39,419 nucleotides of DNA, taken from assembly GCA_003243445.1 (NCBI GenBank), contig QFQQ01000061.1, forward strand, positions 1 through 39,419. The letters are read 5' to 3'. Positions 33,221 through 39,419 of this stretch are shown one piece after another. Below the pieces are notes generated by a model. That model did not search any database, had not been told where the DNA came from, and worked only from the letters and a program-made list of their open reading frames with translations. This DNA comes from Citrobacter freundii (GTDB lineage Bacteria; Bacteroidota; Bacteroidia; Chitinophagales; Chitinophagaceae). Within the stretch, counting starts at the first letter, position 1, and each line of letters begins with the position of its first letter. Made by a program: the position numbers and the translations under genes.

Positions 33221-34195
33221 TTATTTTCTTCCTGTCAATCCCCGGATATGCGCCGGATAACGTTCTCCCGAAATATGGATAGTTCCTAACGCCGCAGCGA
33301 GCTCATCCAGCTCATCCTGAGAAAACTCCACATCCATGCTTCCTATGTTCTCCTGCAACCGATGCAATTTTGATGTACCCGGGATAGGAACGATAAAAGG
33401 CTTTCGAGCCAACAGCCAGGCCAACGCAATTTGCGCCGGTGTAACATTTTTACGCTGCGCGAACTTCATTACCAGGTCGACTAAGGCCTGGTTTGCCTCG
33501 CGGTTCTCTTTGCTGAAGCGGGGTAGCATCGTCCGTGTATCCCCCTGATCAAATTCGGTACTGGCATTGATCGTGCCGGTGAGATATCCTTTCCCTAACG
33601 GACTAAACGATACAAAACCGATCCCTAATTCTTCTACAGTTTGAAGGATCTCAGTTTCCGGTTCCCGGAAAAACAATGAGTATTCACTTTGCAAAGCCGT
33701 CACCGGCATCACAGCATGCGCCTTGCGGATCGTTTGTTCATCCGCTTCTGATAAACCAAAATACAACACCTTTCCCTGACTGATCAGCTCTTTTACAGTA
33801 CCGGCAACATCCTCCACCGGAACGTTCGGATCAACCCGGTGCTGATAAAGCAGATCGATATGATCAGTGCGAAGTTTTCTTAATGATGTTTCGACAGAAG
33901 CTTTGATCATTTCAGGACGGCTGTCCAACCCCAACCGTAAATTCCCATCTTTGAATCCAAACTTCGTGGCAACAATAACTTCCTGGCGGAATGATTGAAT
34001 AGCTTCGCCCAGAAGTTCTTCGTTGTTTCCGTAAGACTGTGCCGTGTCAAAAAATGTAATGCCGTTATCAAAAGCATCACGCAGTAATTGTATTGATTGT
34101 TCTTTTGCAGGAGCATTGGGGAAACTTAATCCCATACAACCAAATCCGATGGCAGATACCTTTGGTCCGCTGTTTCCTAATTGTCTTGTTTTCAT
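33221..34195 (-). CDS. aldo/keto reductase
   Basis: A 324-residue NADPH-dependent oxidoreductase with a (beta/alpha)8 barrel, similar to the YakC / AKR13 group. The catalytic tetrad is visible: Asp50 and Tyr55 in FFDTAQSYGNNEE, Lys78 in VATKFG and His119 in LLYQHRVD. The cofactor strand motif IPGTSKLHRLQENIGS is near the C-terminus. It lies downstream of a Crp-type regulator with a 16-bp palindrome before its start. It reduces aldehydes or ketones, and its physiological substrate is unknown. The regulator and drug-exporter neighbours suggest a detoxification response. Confidence 0.94.
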   Translation of the reverse strand: MKTRQLGNSGPKVSAIGFGCMGLSFPNAPAKEQSIQLLRDAFDNGITFFDTAQSYGNNEELLGEAIQSFRQEVIVATKFGFKDGNLRLGLDSRPEMIKASVETSLRKLRTDHIDLLYQHRVDPNVPVEDVAGTVKELISQGKVLYFGLSEADEQTIRKAHAVMPVTALQSEYSLFFREPETEILQTVEELGIGFVSFSPLGKGYLTGTINASTEFDQGDTRTMLPRFSKENREANQALVDLVMKFAQRKNVTPAQIALAWLLARKPFIVPIPGTSKLHRLQENIGSMDVEFSQDELDELAAALGTIHISGERYPAHIRGLTGRK

Positions 34196-34248
34196 TTTCT
34201 ATTGATTTATGATTACCCACAAAGGTTGATCAATAGAAAGAGTAATCA

Positions 34249-34264
34249 TTTGCCATATGGCAAA
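34249..34264 (-). promoter_or_regulatory. 16-bp palindromic operator before aldo/keto reductase
   Basis: TTTGCCATATGGCAAA is a perfect palindrome. A near-identical site is at 34873-34888 before the Crp-type regulator gene. On the minus strand it is followed by AACCTTTG (34227-34220), one mismatch from the TAnnTTTG -7 element. The distance from operator centre to the -7 element is about 29 bp. Confidence 0.82.
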
Positions 34265-34270
34265 AAGCGA

Positions 34271-34840
34271 TCAGCGGAGACTTTTTCTTATTCTGCTTAA
34301 TGAGGATTGGGTAACACCAAGATAAGATGCGATATGCGCCAGCGGCACGCGATTTACTAAAGCAGGAAATTTCTCCATAAAATCGAGATAGCGCGCAGTG
34401 GCATCCTGAGAGATGAGTTCACTTCTTCTTTCAATTTTCTCGCGATGCGTTTTGGCCGTTACCTTCTGGATAATACTTTCCCAGCCGATGATCGTATCAT
34501 GAATTTCTTTCCAGTCTTTTTTGGAGAACACGATCAGTTTGCAATCAGTAACAGCCTGAAGATACACGGAAGGTATATAGTTCTCATCAATATCGTTTCC
34601 TGCAAGGATCAGGTGGTTCTCATCAACAAAATAACGGGTGATCTCTTCAGCTTTATTGTTGTAATAATAAATGCGGATCACGCCTTCGGTAAGAAATCCT
34701 GTTTTCCTCACCATTTTTCCGGCTTCCCAGAAATGATCATTTTTGGATAGTGACAATGATTCAGCTTTTTTACCGATCAGATCGATCTGTTGCTGATTCA
34801 GGCTGCCAAACTGAAGTAAATAGGATATAAACGCTTGCAT
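34271..34840 (-). CDS. Crp/Fnr-family transcriptional regulator
   Basis: A 189-residue regulator. The N-terminal cyclic-nucleotide-binding-like beta-roll (residues about 20-115) has EAGKMVRKTGFLTEGVIRIY and ITRYFVDENHLI. A long dimer helix follows, and the C-terminal helix-turn-helix is VPLAHIASYLGVTQSSLSRI. There are no Fnr iron-sulfur cysteines at the N-terminus. It is of the Bacteroidota Crp-like type, in which the effector is usually unknown. Palindromes TTTGCCA(T/A)ATGGCAAA upstream of both this gene and the aldo/keto reductase are the obvious binding sites, suggesting autoregulation and control of the reductase. Confidence 0.92.
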   Translation of the reverse strand: MQAFISYLLQFGSLNQQQIDLIGKKAESLSLSKNDHFWEAGKMVRKTGFLTEGVIRIYYYNNKAEEITRYFVDENHLILAGNDIDENYIPSVYLQAVTDCKLIVFSKKDWKEIHDTIIGWESIIQKVTAKTHREKIERRSELISQDATARYLDFMEKFPALVNRVPLAHIASYLGVTQSSLSRIRKSLR

Positions 34841-34872
34841 GATGCAAAATTAACAGATCTGGGTTGCCGGTA

Positions 34873-34888
34873 TTTGCCAAATGGCAAA
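34873..34888 (-). promoter_or_regulatory. 16-bp palindromic operator before Crp-type regulator gene
   Basis: TTTGCCAAATGGCAAA, differing by one central base from the site at 34249-34264. It is embedded in a wider imperfect inverted repeat (CCGGTATT on the left, AATACCCGG on the right). A TAATTTTG -7 element lies at 34852-34845 on the minus strand, about 28.5 bp from the operator centre, the same spacing as at the reductase gene. The start codon is four bases beyond the -7 element, which would give a leaderless or nearly leaderless mRNA. Confidence 0.82.
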
Positions 34889-34934
34889 AAATACCCGGTA
34901 CAGCGTTCCTTTTGAACTGGAGGAGCTTATGCAA

Positions 34935-36164
34935 TCAATGCGCCATCATAACATTATCTCCCATAACTCCCGTAAACTTTCCCCGGTTCACCCGCATGCT
35001 GATCAAAAATATCGCATATGCAATCACTGCCGTGATACACATTACCGATGCCAATGGTACTACAGAAAGACTGTCAAACCAACTCACGCTGGTTGAGATC
35101 AATGCGCCTATGCCCAATTGCAATGCACCAAATAATGAAGATGCCGTGCCCGCATTTTTTGAAAATGGAGCGAGCGTCAATGCAGCTGCATTGGGGTTGG
35201 TCATGCCCAGGCAACAAAGGAACAGGAAGATCATAATGATCGTTCCCCAGAAGCCCAATATGCCCAATACCGAGCCTGCAAGGAATAATGCTCCGACTAT
35301 CGCCTGTGCCGGCAATGAAACTTTCACGATCTGTTCACTGGTAAAGTATCTCAGCAGCACACTATTCACCTGGCTCGAACCAATAAATCCGACAGAGAGC
35401 CCCGCGAAGATCCAGCCATACACTTTATCATTCACACCAAACACTTCCATAAAGACCAGCGGAGAGCCTGCGACGTAAGCAAACAAACCCGAAAATGCAA
35501 AAGCTCCGGTTAAAGTATAGGTGTAGAACTGCGGAACTTTCAACACGTTCATAAAACCATTGATGATCGGTCTCGGCTTCAGTGACAAAGCCGGGTCAGG
35601 TTGATAACTATCAGGCAGTACGAATATTACAGCCAGCATAATGACCACTGCCATCGATGCAAGTATTACAAATACCCACTGCCATCCCGGACCGGCGGTA
35701 ACATATCCGCCGATAGCCGGCGCCACCATTGGCGATGCGCCCACAACCAGCATCAGCAGTGCGAAAACTTTGGCATTGTCTTTCACCGGAAAAAGATCGC
35801 GCACCATCGCCATGGATGCAACAGCCGCGGCACAACTTCCGATCGCCTGAACAATACGCCAGATGATCAGCGCATTCAACGAACCGGACATCGCGCAACC
35901 GATTGAGGCCAGCACATAAAAGCTGAGCCCAAAGAGCAGCGGCTTTCTCCTGCCAAACTTATCAAGCAAAGGCCCGTACAGCAACTGCCCCGCCGCAAGT
36001 CCGATAAAAAAGCTGGAAAGAGATAATGCCACACCCGCCACATCCGTATCTAAATTCTTCGCGATGGCCGGAAATCCGGGCAGATACATGTCTATTGAAA
36101 ATGGCCCTAATGCGGTGAGTGTACCAAGAACTAATATTAATGAGATATAACGTTTTCTTCCCAT
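34935..36164 (-). CDS. Bcr/CflA-family multidrug MFS exporter
   Basis: A 409-residue protein with 12 predicted membrane helices. The first helix is followed by GPFSIDMYLPGFPAIA, diagnostic of the Bcr/CflA drug-resistance subfamily. Motif A is LYGPLLDKFGRRKPLLFG, and motif C is present as a glycine/proline-rich stretch in helix 5 (GASPMVAPAIGGY). Such proteins export bicyclomycin, chloramphenicol, sulfonamides or cysteine-like compounds with proton antiport. It ends 95 bp before the Crp-type regulator start codon on the same strand. No copy of the TTTGCC palindrome was seen at its own start. Confidence 0.93.
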   Translation of the reverse strand: MGRKRYISLILVLGTLTALGPFSIDMYLPGFPAIAKNLDTDVAGVALSLSSFFIGLAAGQLLYGPLLDKFGRRKPLLFGLSFYVLASIGCAMSGSLNALIIWRIVQAIGSCAAAVASMAMVRDLFPVKDNAKVFALLMLVVGASPMVAPAIGGYVTAGPGWQWVFVILASMAVVIMLAVIFVLPDSYQPDPALSLKPRPIINGFMNVLKVPQFYTYTLTGAFAFSGLFAYVAGSPLVFMEVFGVNDKVYGWIFAGLSVGFIGSSQVNSVLLRYFTSEQIVKVSLPAQAIVGALFLAGSVLGILGFWGTIIMIFLFLCCLGMTNPNAAALTLAPFSKNAGTASSLFGALQLGIGALISTSVSWFDSLSVVPLASVMCITAVIAYAIFLISMRVNRGKFTGVMGDNVMMAH

Positions 36165-36683
36165 AACAGAGTTGATAATGATTGTAGGTAGACGATAACA
36201 ATAAACCAGCCGGTAAGTTTGGAGAGGCAGAAATATTGTACCGGCAGAAAGCGGAACGACCTGGCAGCCGCATGAAAATTCTTCGCGTCTGGTTACCCGC
36301 TGGAAATCAGACCTGAGGATATAGTGCTAACCCAACTTGCCAGTTATATTCCTACAGTCATTTGATGGCCGATGACCGAAGCCTGATGGCCGATTTAAAG
36401 CCTGATGCGCAAAACAATCTTATAAAAGGACAAAAGTAATTAATAAAGAAAGATTTTCCGCACAAAGAAAGCGTATATCGGTCATCGGCCATCGAACGGT
36501 CATAAAGCTATAACGGACAAGTTGGGTCAGTAAACGGCATCGCATTAATTGTGGGTGAGGAATGCGTGATCCGGTTTGCGATAAGCTTGCATTTCAAACG
36601 AAAAACTTTAACTACCTTGTATTGACGCTAAGCGCCAGGTTTTACCGGGCGGCAATAGATTATTCTGTTTACATTCATATATC
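36165..36683. other. intergenic region with large inverted repeat
   Basis: No gene is supported in these 519 bases apart from the inverted repeat at 36327-36535. The frame of the AraC-like gene stays open for about 65 bases before its GTG start (it would encode a run including QVLPGGNRLF), which could be a remnant of a longer N-terminus. Confidence 0.5.
36327..36535. repeat. large inverted repeat built of GATGGCCGATGACCG words
   Basis: The left arm (36327-36394) has TAACCCAACTTGCCAGTTATA, then TGATGGCCGATGACCGAAG and a second GATGGCCGAT. The right arm (36475-36535) has ATCGGTCATCGGCCATCGAA, then TATAACGGACAAGTTGGGT, complementary in the same order. The central 80 bp is AT-rich. A half-like copy (TAACCCAACTTTCAG) occurs at about 8263. 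Confidence 0.82.
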
Positions 36684-37058
36684 GTGAAATCCAAAAAACA
36701 TACAGAAAAAAGAAGCGCCGAGATCAGCAAACAGTATCTCGGCTTCCTGGATCGCCACGTCGAGGAAGTAATAACCGGACATGTGCAGGACTTTATGGAG
36801 CTAAATCAAATTGCAAAGGAATTAGCAGTATCTCACCAGCATCTTACAGCTATGGTGCAAAAAGAGCTGGGAAATCATCCCTGTCACTTCTATGATGAAA
36901 AGATTATCGCGCAGGCCAAATTACTTTTAACTAAAAGCGATATGTCAATTGCCGGAGTTGCATTAACGCTTACATATGATGCATCCAACTTCTCCAAATT
37001 CTTTAAAAAGTGGACGGGAGAAACACCAGGCGCTTTCAGAAAAAAAAGCAGGCGATAA
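36684..37058 (+). CDS. stand-alone AraC-type DNA-binding domain protein
   Basis: A 124-residue protein, consisting only of the AraC/XylS double helix-turn-helix with a short basic N-terminus. The first HTH is around LNQIAKELAVSHQHLTAMVQ, and the second around SIAGVALTLTYDASNFSKFF, followed by the family signature GETPGAFRKK. No effector-binding domain is present. The start is GTG at 36684. It lies 73 bp upstream of an SDR oxidoreductase on the same strand and probably controls it or is co-transcribed with it. It may be a truncated regulator, or a naturally short type like SoxS/MarA. Confidence 0.88.
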   Translation: MKSKKHTEKRSAEISKQYLGFLDRHVEEVITGHVQDFMELNQIAKELAVSHQHLTAMVQKELGNHPCHFYDEKIIAQAKLLLTKSDMSIAGVALTLTYDASNFSKFFKKWTGETPGAFRKKSRR

Positions 37059-37131
37059 AAATTTCCGAAAAGTTCACCATACCGCATCCGTTTACATTGT
37101 TCAACTTTGCCATAATAAAAACAAAGAGATT

Positions 37132-37887
37132 ATGGCAACTAACAGTTTAAAAGACAAAGTAGTGTTGATAGCAGGTGGTGCGAAAAACCTCGGCGGTTTA
37201 TTAAGCCGCAATTTCGCGGCGGAAGGTGCAAAAGTGGCAATTCACTATAACAGCGCCAGCACAAAGGCTGATGCCGAAAAAACACAGACAGACATTACTA
37301 AAGCAGGCGGTCAGGCATTCTTATTTCAGGCAGATCTTACAAAAGTTGAAAACATCAGGAAACTTTTTGAAGCAACAAAGACAAAGTTCGGCGGCATCGA
37401 TATTGCGATCAATACAGTTGGAATGGTATTGAAAAAACCTATCCTGGAAACAACCGAAGAGGAATACGACACGATGTTCGATATCAATTCCAAAGTTGCT
37501 TACTTCTTTATACAGGAAGCCGGCCGCACACTGAACGATCGCGGAAAGATCTGCACAATCGTCACATCATTGCTGGCTGCATACACCGGACTTTACTCCA
37601 CTTATGCAGGAGCAAAGGCACCTGTTGAACATTTCACCAGGATGGCATCAAAAGAATTTGGCGACCGCGGCATCTCGGTGACAGGTGTCGCACCCGGTCC
37701 TATGGATACGCCTTTCTTCTACGGACAGGAAAGCCCGGAAGCCGTAGCTTATCACAAATCGGCTTCCGCTCTCGGTGGCCTGACCAATATTGAAGACATT
37801 GCACCATTGGTAAAGTTTTTAGTTACTGATGGCTGGTGGATCACAGGGCAAACTATTTTTGCCAACGGTGGGTACACCACCAGGTAG
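37132..37887 (+). CDS. short-chain dehydrogenase/reductase
   Basis: A 251-residue Rossmann-fold oxidoreductase. The cofactor loop is GGAKNLGG (residues 15-22), a variant of the usual TGxxxGIG. NTVG (94-97) corresponds to NNAG. Ser146 and the YxxxK pair Tyr158/Lys162 (STYAGAKAPVEHF) are intact, and the C-terminal substrate loop includes APGPMDTPFFYG. The ATG at 37132 is chosen because the fold begins there. The frame extends upstream to 36976 but would overlap the AraC-like gene. It reduces a carbonyl compound with NAD(P)H, substrate unknown. A strong hairpin terminator follows. Confidence 0.93.
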   Translation: MATNSLKDKVVLIAGGAKNLGGLLSRNFAAEGAKVAIHYNSASTKADAEKTQTDITKAGGQAFLFQADLTKVENIRKLFEATKTKFGGIDIAINTVGMVLKKPILETTEEEYDTMFDINSKVAYFFIQEAGRTLNDRGKICTIVTSLLAAYTGLYSTYAGAKAPVEHFTRMASKEFGDRGISVTGVAPGPMDTPFFYGQESPEAVAYHKSASALGGLTNIEDIAPLVKFLVTDGWWITGQTIFANGGYTTR

Positions 37888-37923
37888 AGAATGCACTACC
37901 TCATCTCCTCATGCGATACAAAC

Positions 37924-37971
37924 AAAAAGTCAAAAACAAAGCCCCTTTCCTGGCTTTGCTTTTGACTTTTT
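37924..37971. terminator. bidirectional terminator hairpin after SDR gene
   Basis: AAAAAGTCAAAAACAAAGCC (37924-37943) pairs with GGCTTTGCTTTTGACTTTTT (37952-37971) with one mismatch and an 8-nt loop. The arms supply a T-run on each strand. It lies between the SDR stop codon (37887) and the stop codon of the convergent gene (38023). Confidence 0.88.
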
Positions 37972-38022
37972 AGTTATCAGTAAATGCCTTCTTTGCAGGC
38001 CAGCGGAGTTAATGGCTGCATT

Positions 38023-38394
38023 CTAAGCAGATAACAAATTCCCCGGCACCCGCAGGCCCTCTTCAGCAGATACTACCCTGAGCATAACTTTCTTAAGCCC
38101 CTGCGGAATCAGATCGATCTCCGGTTGAGCAAGCGGCTGAAGCAGTTCAATGAACTCATCTTTATCGTCGTAGTATCCGAACTGCAATATCCATTTATTG
38201 TCAGCTAACAGGCGAAGTGACATTTCATTGTCCTCATCATAATCATGAACTTTCACTACTGCCCATGGAACATCGTCTTCGTCTTCAAAAGAAATATCAA
38301 CATGTTCTTTGGTCACTATTTCTGTCAGGATCTTTTCCACCAGCACAACCGGCTGCTTTTTGATCAGTTCTTTGTATTGTGTATTGTTTGCCAT
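38023..38394 (-). CDS. hypothetical acidic protein
   Basis: A 123-residue soluble protein, acidic in the middle (VDISFEDEDDVPWAVVKV, HDYDEDNEMSL), with no signal peptide. It has a plausible alpha/beta composition ending in PQGLKKVMLRVVSAEEGLRV. I do not recognise a family. It ends convergent with the SDR gene behind a terminator hairpin, and starts about 110 bp from the divergent gene at 38507. A conserved small cytoplasmic protein is likely. Confidence 0.65.
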   Translation of the reverse strand: MANNTQYKELIKKQPVVLVEKILTEIVTKEHVDISFEDEDDVPWAVVKVHDYDEDNEMSLRLLADNKWILQFGYYDDKDEFIELLQPLAQPEIDLIPQGLKKVMLRVVSAEEGLRVPGNLLSA

Positions 38395-38506
38395 AGATGC
38401 TGCAAAGATAATGAGTGGCAGGATTCACCGGTTTGACCGATTGTGCCCGGGTTATCGATTATTCCCGGAATTTATTGAAAATTGATTTTATAGCTATCTT
38501 TCCGCT

Positions 38507-39205
38507 ATGTTAGATTTATCGCATGCCGGGGATCAGATCTGCCGTGTTACAAGCTTTCATGAGCTTATTTCTGCGCCATTCGAGGGCATAATCAACGCGA
38601 TCTGCTGGGAACGTGAATTAAAAGGTGATTTTCCTGAGATCGTCAGTAAAATAAAACCGACAGGGAATATAACCACAATTGAACAGGAAGAGCTTTGCGA
38701 TCTTAAGTTAAGTGAACAGGGACAGCTTGCCCGCGAAGTTCTGTTAAATGACCTGAACGCATTGCAGGCATATGGCGCATCGCCTGTGCTTAACCTGATC
38801 AGCTATTACGACCGGGATGATGCATATCCATTCTTCCCCACCGACGTTTATTCGTTTCATGTAGACCGGTCTCCTGTACCTACCGATACTTTCTTATGCA
38901 CGTATTATGGTGCTTCCAGCGATATATTGCCTAATTCACAAGGTGAACAGAAGATCCTGATTCCTGAGATACGCGATGAGCTCAGAAAACTGTATGATGG
39001 TCCTGACAAAGGTTTTGAATCATTTTTAAGCGAAAACTTTTTCGACCTGCATTACCAGGCAAACCCTGGCGCGCATACCATAAGTTTAGGTGTGGGCAAC
39101 CTTTGGAGGTTGGCGGTTGATCATCCGGAGAGCAGGGTTCTGCCATGTCTTCACCGGGCTCCAAAAGAAAAACCGGGAGAGAGCAGGTTGTTGCTGATCT
39201 GTTGA
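38507..39205 (+). CDS. DUF1826-like protein with possible HxD...H...R iron-site pattern
   Basis: A 232-residue soluble protein. An ICWERELKG segment lies near residue 32. The most distinctive part is SFHVDRSPVPTDTFLCTYYG (His118, Asp120) followed far downstream by VLPCLHRAPKEKPGESRLLL (His216, Arg227). This reminds me of DUF1826 proteins and also fits the HxD...H...R arrangement of 2-oxoglutarate/Fe(II) dioxygenases on a double-stranded beta-helix. Both assignments are tentative. The start codon is ATG at 38507. There is no signal peptide. It stands alone before the repeat at the window end. Confidence 0.6.
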   Translation: MLDLSHAGDQICRVTSFHELISAPFEGIINAICWERELKGDFPEIVSKIKPTGNITTIEQEELCDLKLSEQGQLAREVLLNDLNALQAYGASPVLNLISYYDRDDAYPFFPTDVYSFHVDRSPVPTDTFLCTYYGASSDILPNSQGEQKILIPEIRDELRKLYDGPDKGFESFLSENFFDLHYQANPGAHTISLGVGNLWRLAVDHPESRVLPCLHRAPKEKPGESRLLLIC

Positions 39206-39309
39206 GTGTGGGCGAGAATGGAAGCGAACCCTTGTAAAAAGAGATAGTCTACGAATCTACAACTAAAACTAAAATTCATTTAGTTGAGGGAAAGCTATTC
39301 GTTCATCTG

Positions 39310-39419
39310 GCGTAGGGCCCCCTCTAAATCTCCCCCTTCAGGCTAATCGTTACCCAAATCTATGAATGGCGTAAGGTTCCCTCCTCCGCTTCGCTACGGC
39401 GGACAGAGCCCGCAGATTT
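39310..39419. repeat. dispersed intergenic repeat, copy B (inverted relative to window start)
   Basis: It is the reverse complement of the repeat at 21-111, sharing TGGGTAACGATTAGCC, GGGAGATTTAGAGGGGGCCC, GGGAACCTTACGC and AAATCTGCGG in the same order. A 20-odd bp insert of CCTCCGCTTCGCTACGGCGG, itself a small hairpin, sits between the last two blocks. The element runs off the window edge. The 39206-39309 stretch before it shows no gene. Confidence 0.75.

Noticed and set aside
21..39419. Composite transposon or integrative element bounded by the inverted end repeats
   Set aside because: No transposase, integrase or target-site duplication is visible, and relatives of the repeat occur inside the window, so a dispersed repeat family is the simpler reading.

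Overview
The window looks like chromosomal DNA from a member of the Bacteroidota, most likely a Chitinophagaceae-type soil or plant-associated bacterium. Evidence seen in the sequence: a SusC/SusD pair, a GH92 enzyme, LytS/LytTR-type signalling, a TIGR04325 methyltransferase, starts without Shine-Dalgarno sequences, and a promoter with the Bacteroidota TTTG / TAnnTTTG elements (6172-6202). The family-level placement is inference. I see no rRNA, tRNA, CRISPR array or transposase gene.

Layout. 131-2311: a secreted GH92 alpha-mannosidase. 2993-5194: a cold-adaptation group (cold-shock-domain protein, acyl desaturase, and an RRM RNA-binding protein on the other strand). 5410-7758: small unknown genes, a thioredoxin-like gene whose catalytic core is missing, and a DUF2200 protein. 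8441-10220: an overlapping LytS-type kinase and LytTR regulator. 10554-17693: a surface-glycan cluster (several glycosyltransferases, a sugar 3,4-ketoisomerase, a TIGR04325 methyltransferase, a sugar aminotransferase) that probably builds and attaches a 3-amino-3,6-dideoxyhexose. 18200-20107: a membrane protein whose two ends are complementary halves of an acyl carrier protein, a degenerate receiver protein, and a small exported protein.

20421-30701 is a polysaccharide utilisation locus on the minus strand: LacI regulator, sugar-porter MFS, SusC, SusD, GH32-like hydrolase and ROK sugar kinase, ending in a strong terminator. Three identical 14-bp operators lie before lacI, the MFS gene and susC, so the locus appears to be one autoregulated LacI regulon. 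The enzyme set suggests a fructan or fructoside substrate. 30855-37887 holds a lipoprotein, an esterase with a TPR-like tail, an aldo-keto reductase / Crp-type regulator / Bcr-CflA exporter group with two matching 16-bp palindromes, and a stand-alone AraC DNA-binding domain next to an SDR oxidoreductase. 38023-39205 holds two unknown proteins, one with a possible HxD...H...R iron/2-oxoglutarate pattern.

Two features stand out. First, the protein at 18200-18901 reads as a circularly permuted acyl carrier protein, cut at the phosphopantetheine serine and joined through a two-helix membrane hairpin. Second, the intergenic DNA is full of inverted repeats. Four copies of a strict 61-bp palindrome (26-bp arms, 9-nt loop) are scattered through the window, two of them perfect and differing by a compensatory base-pair change. 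At least six larger elements (about 160-210 bp) have arms built of short tandem words that differ from locus to locus, and many of them lie directly beside stop codons. Copies of one further repeat lie in opposite orientation at the two ends of the window.
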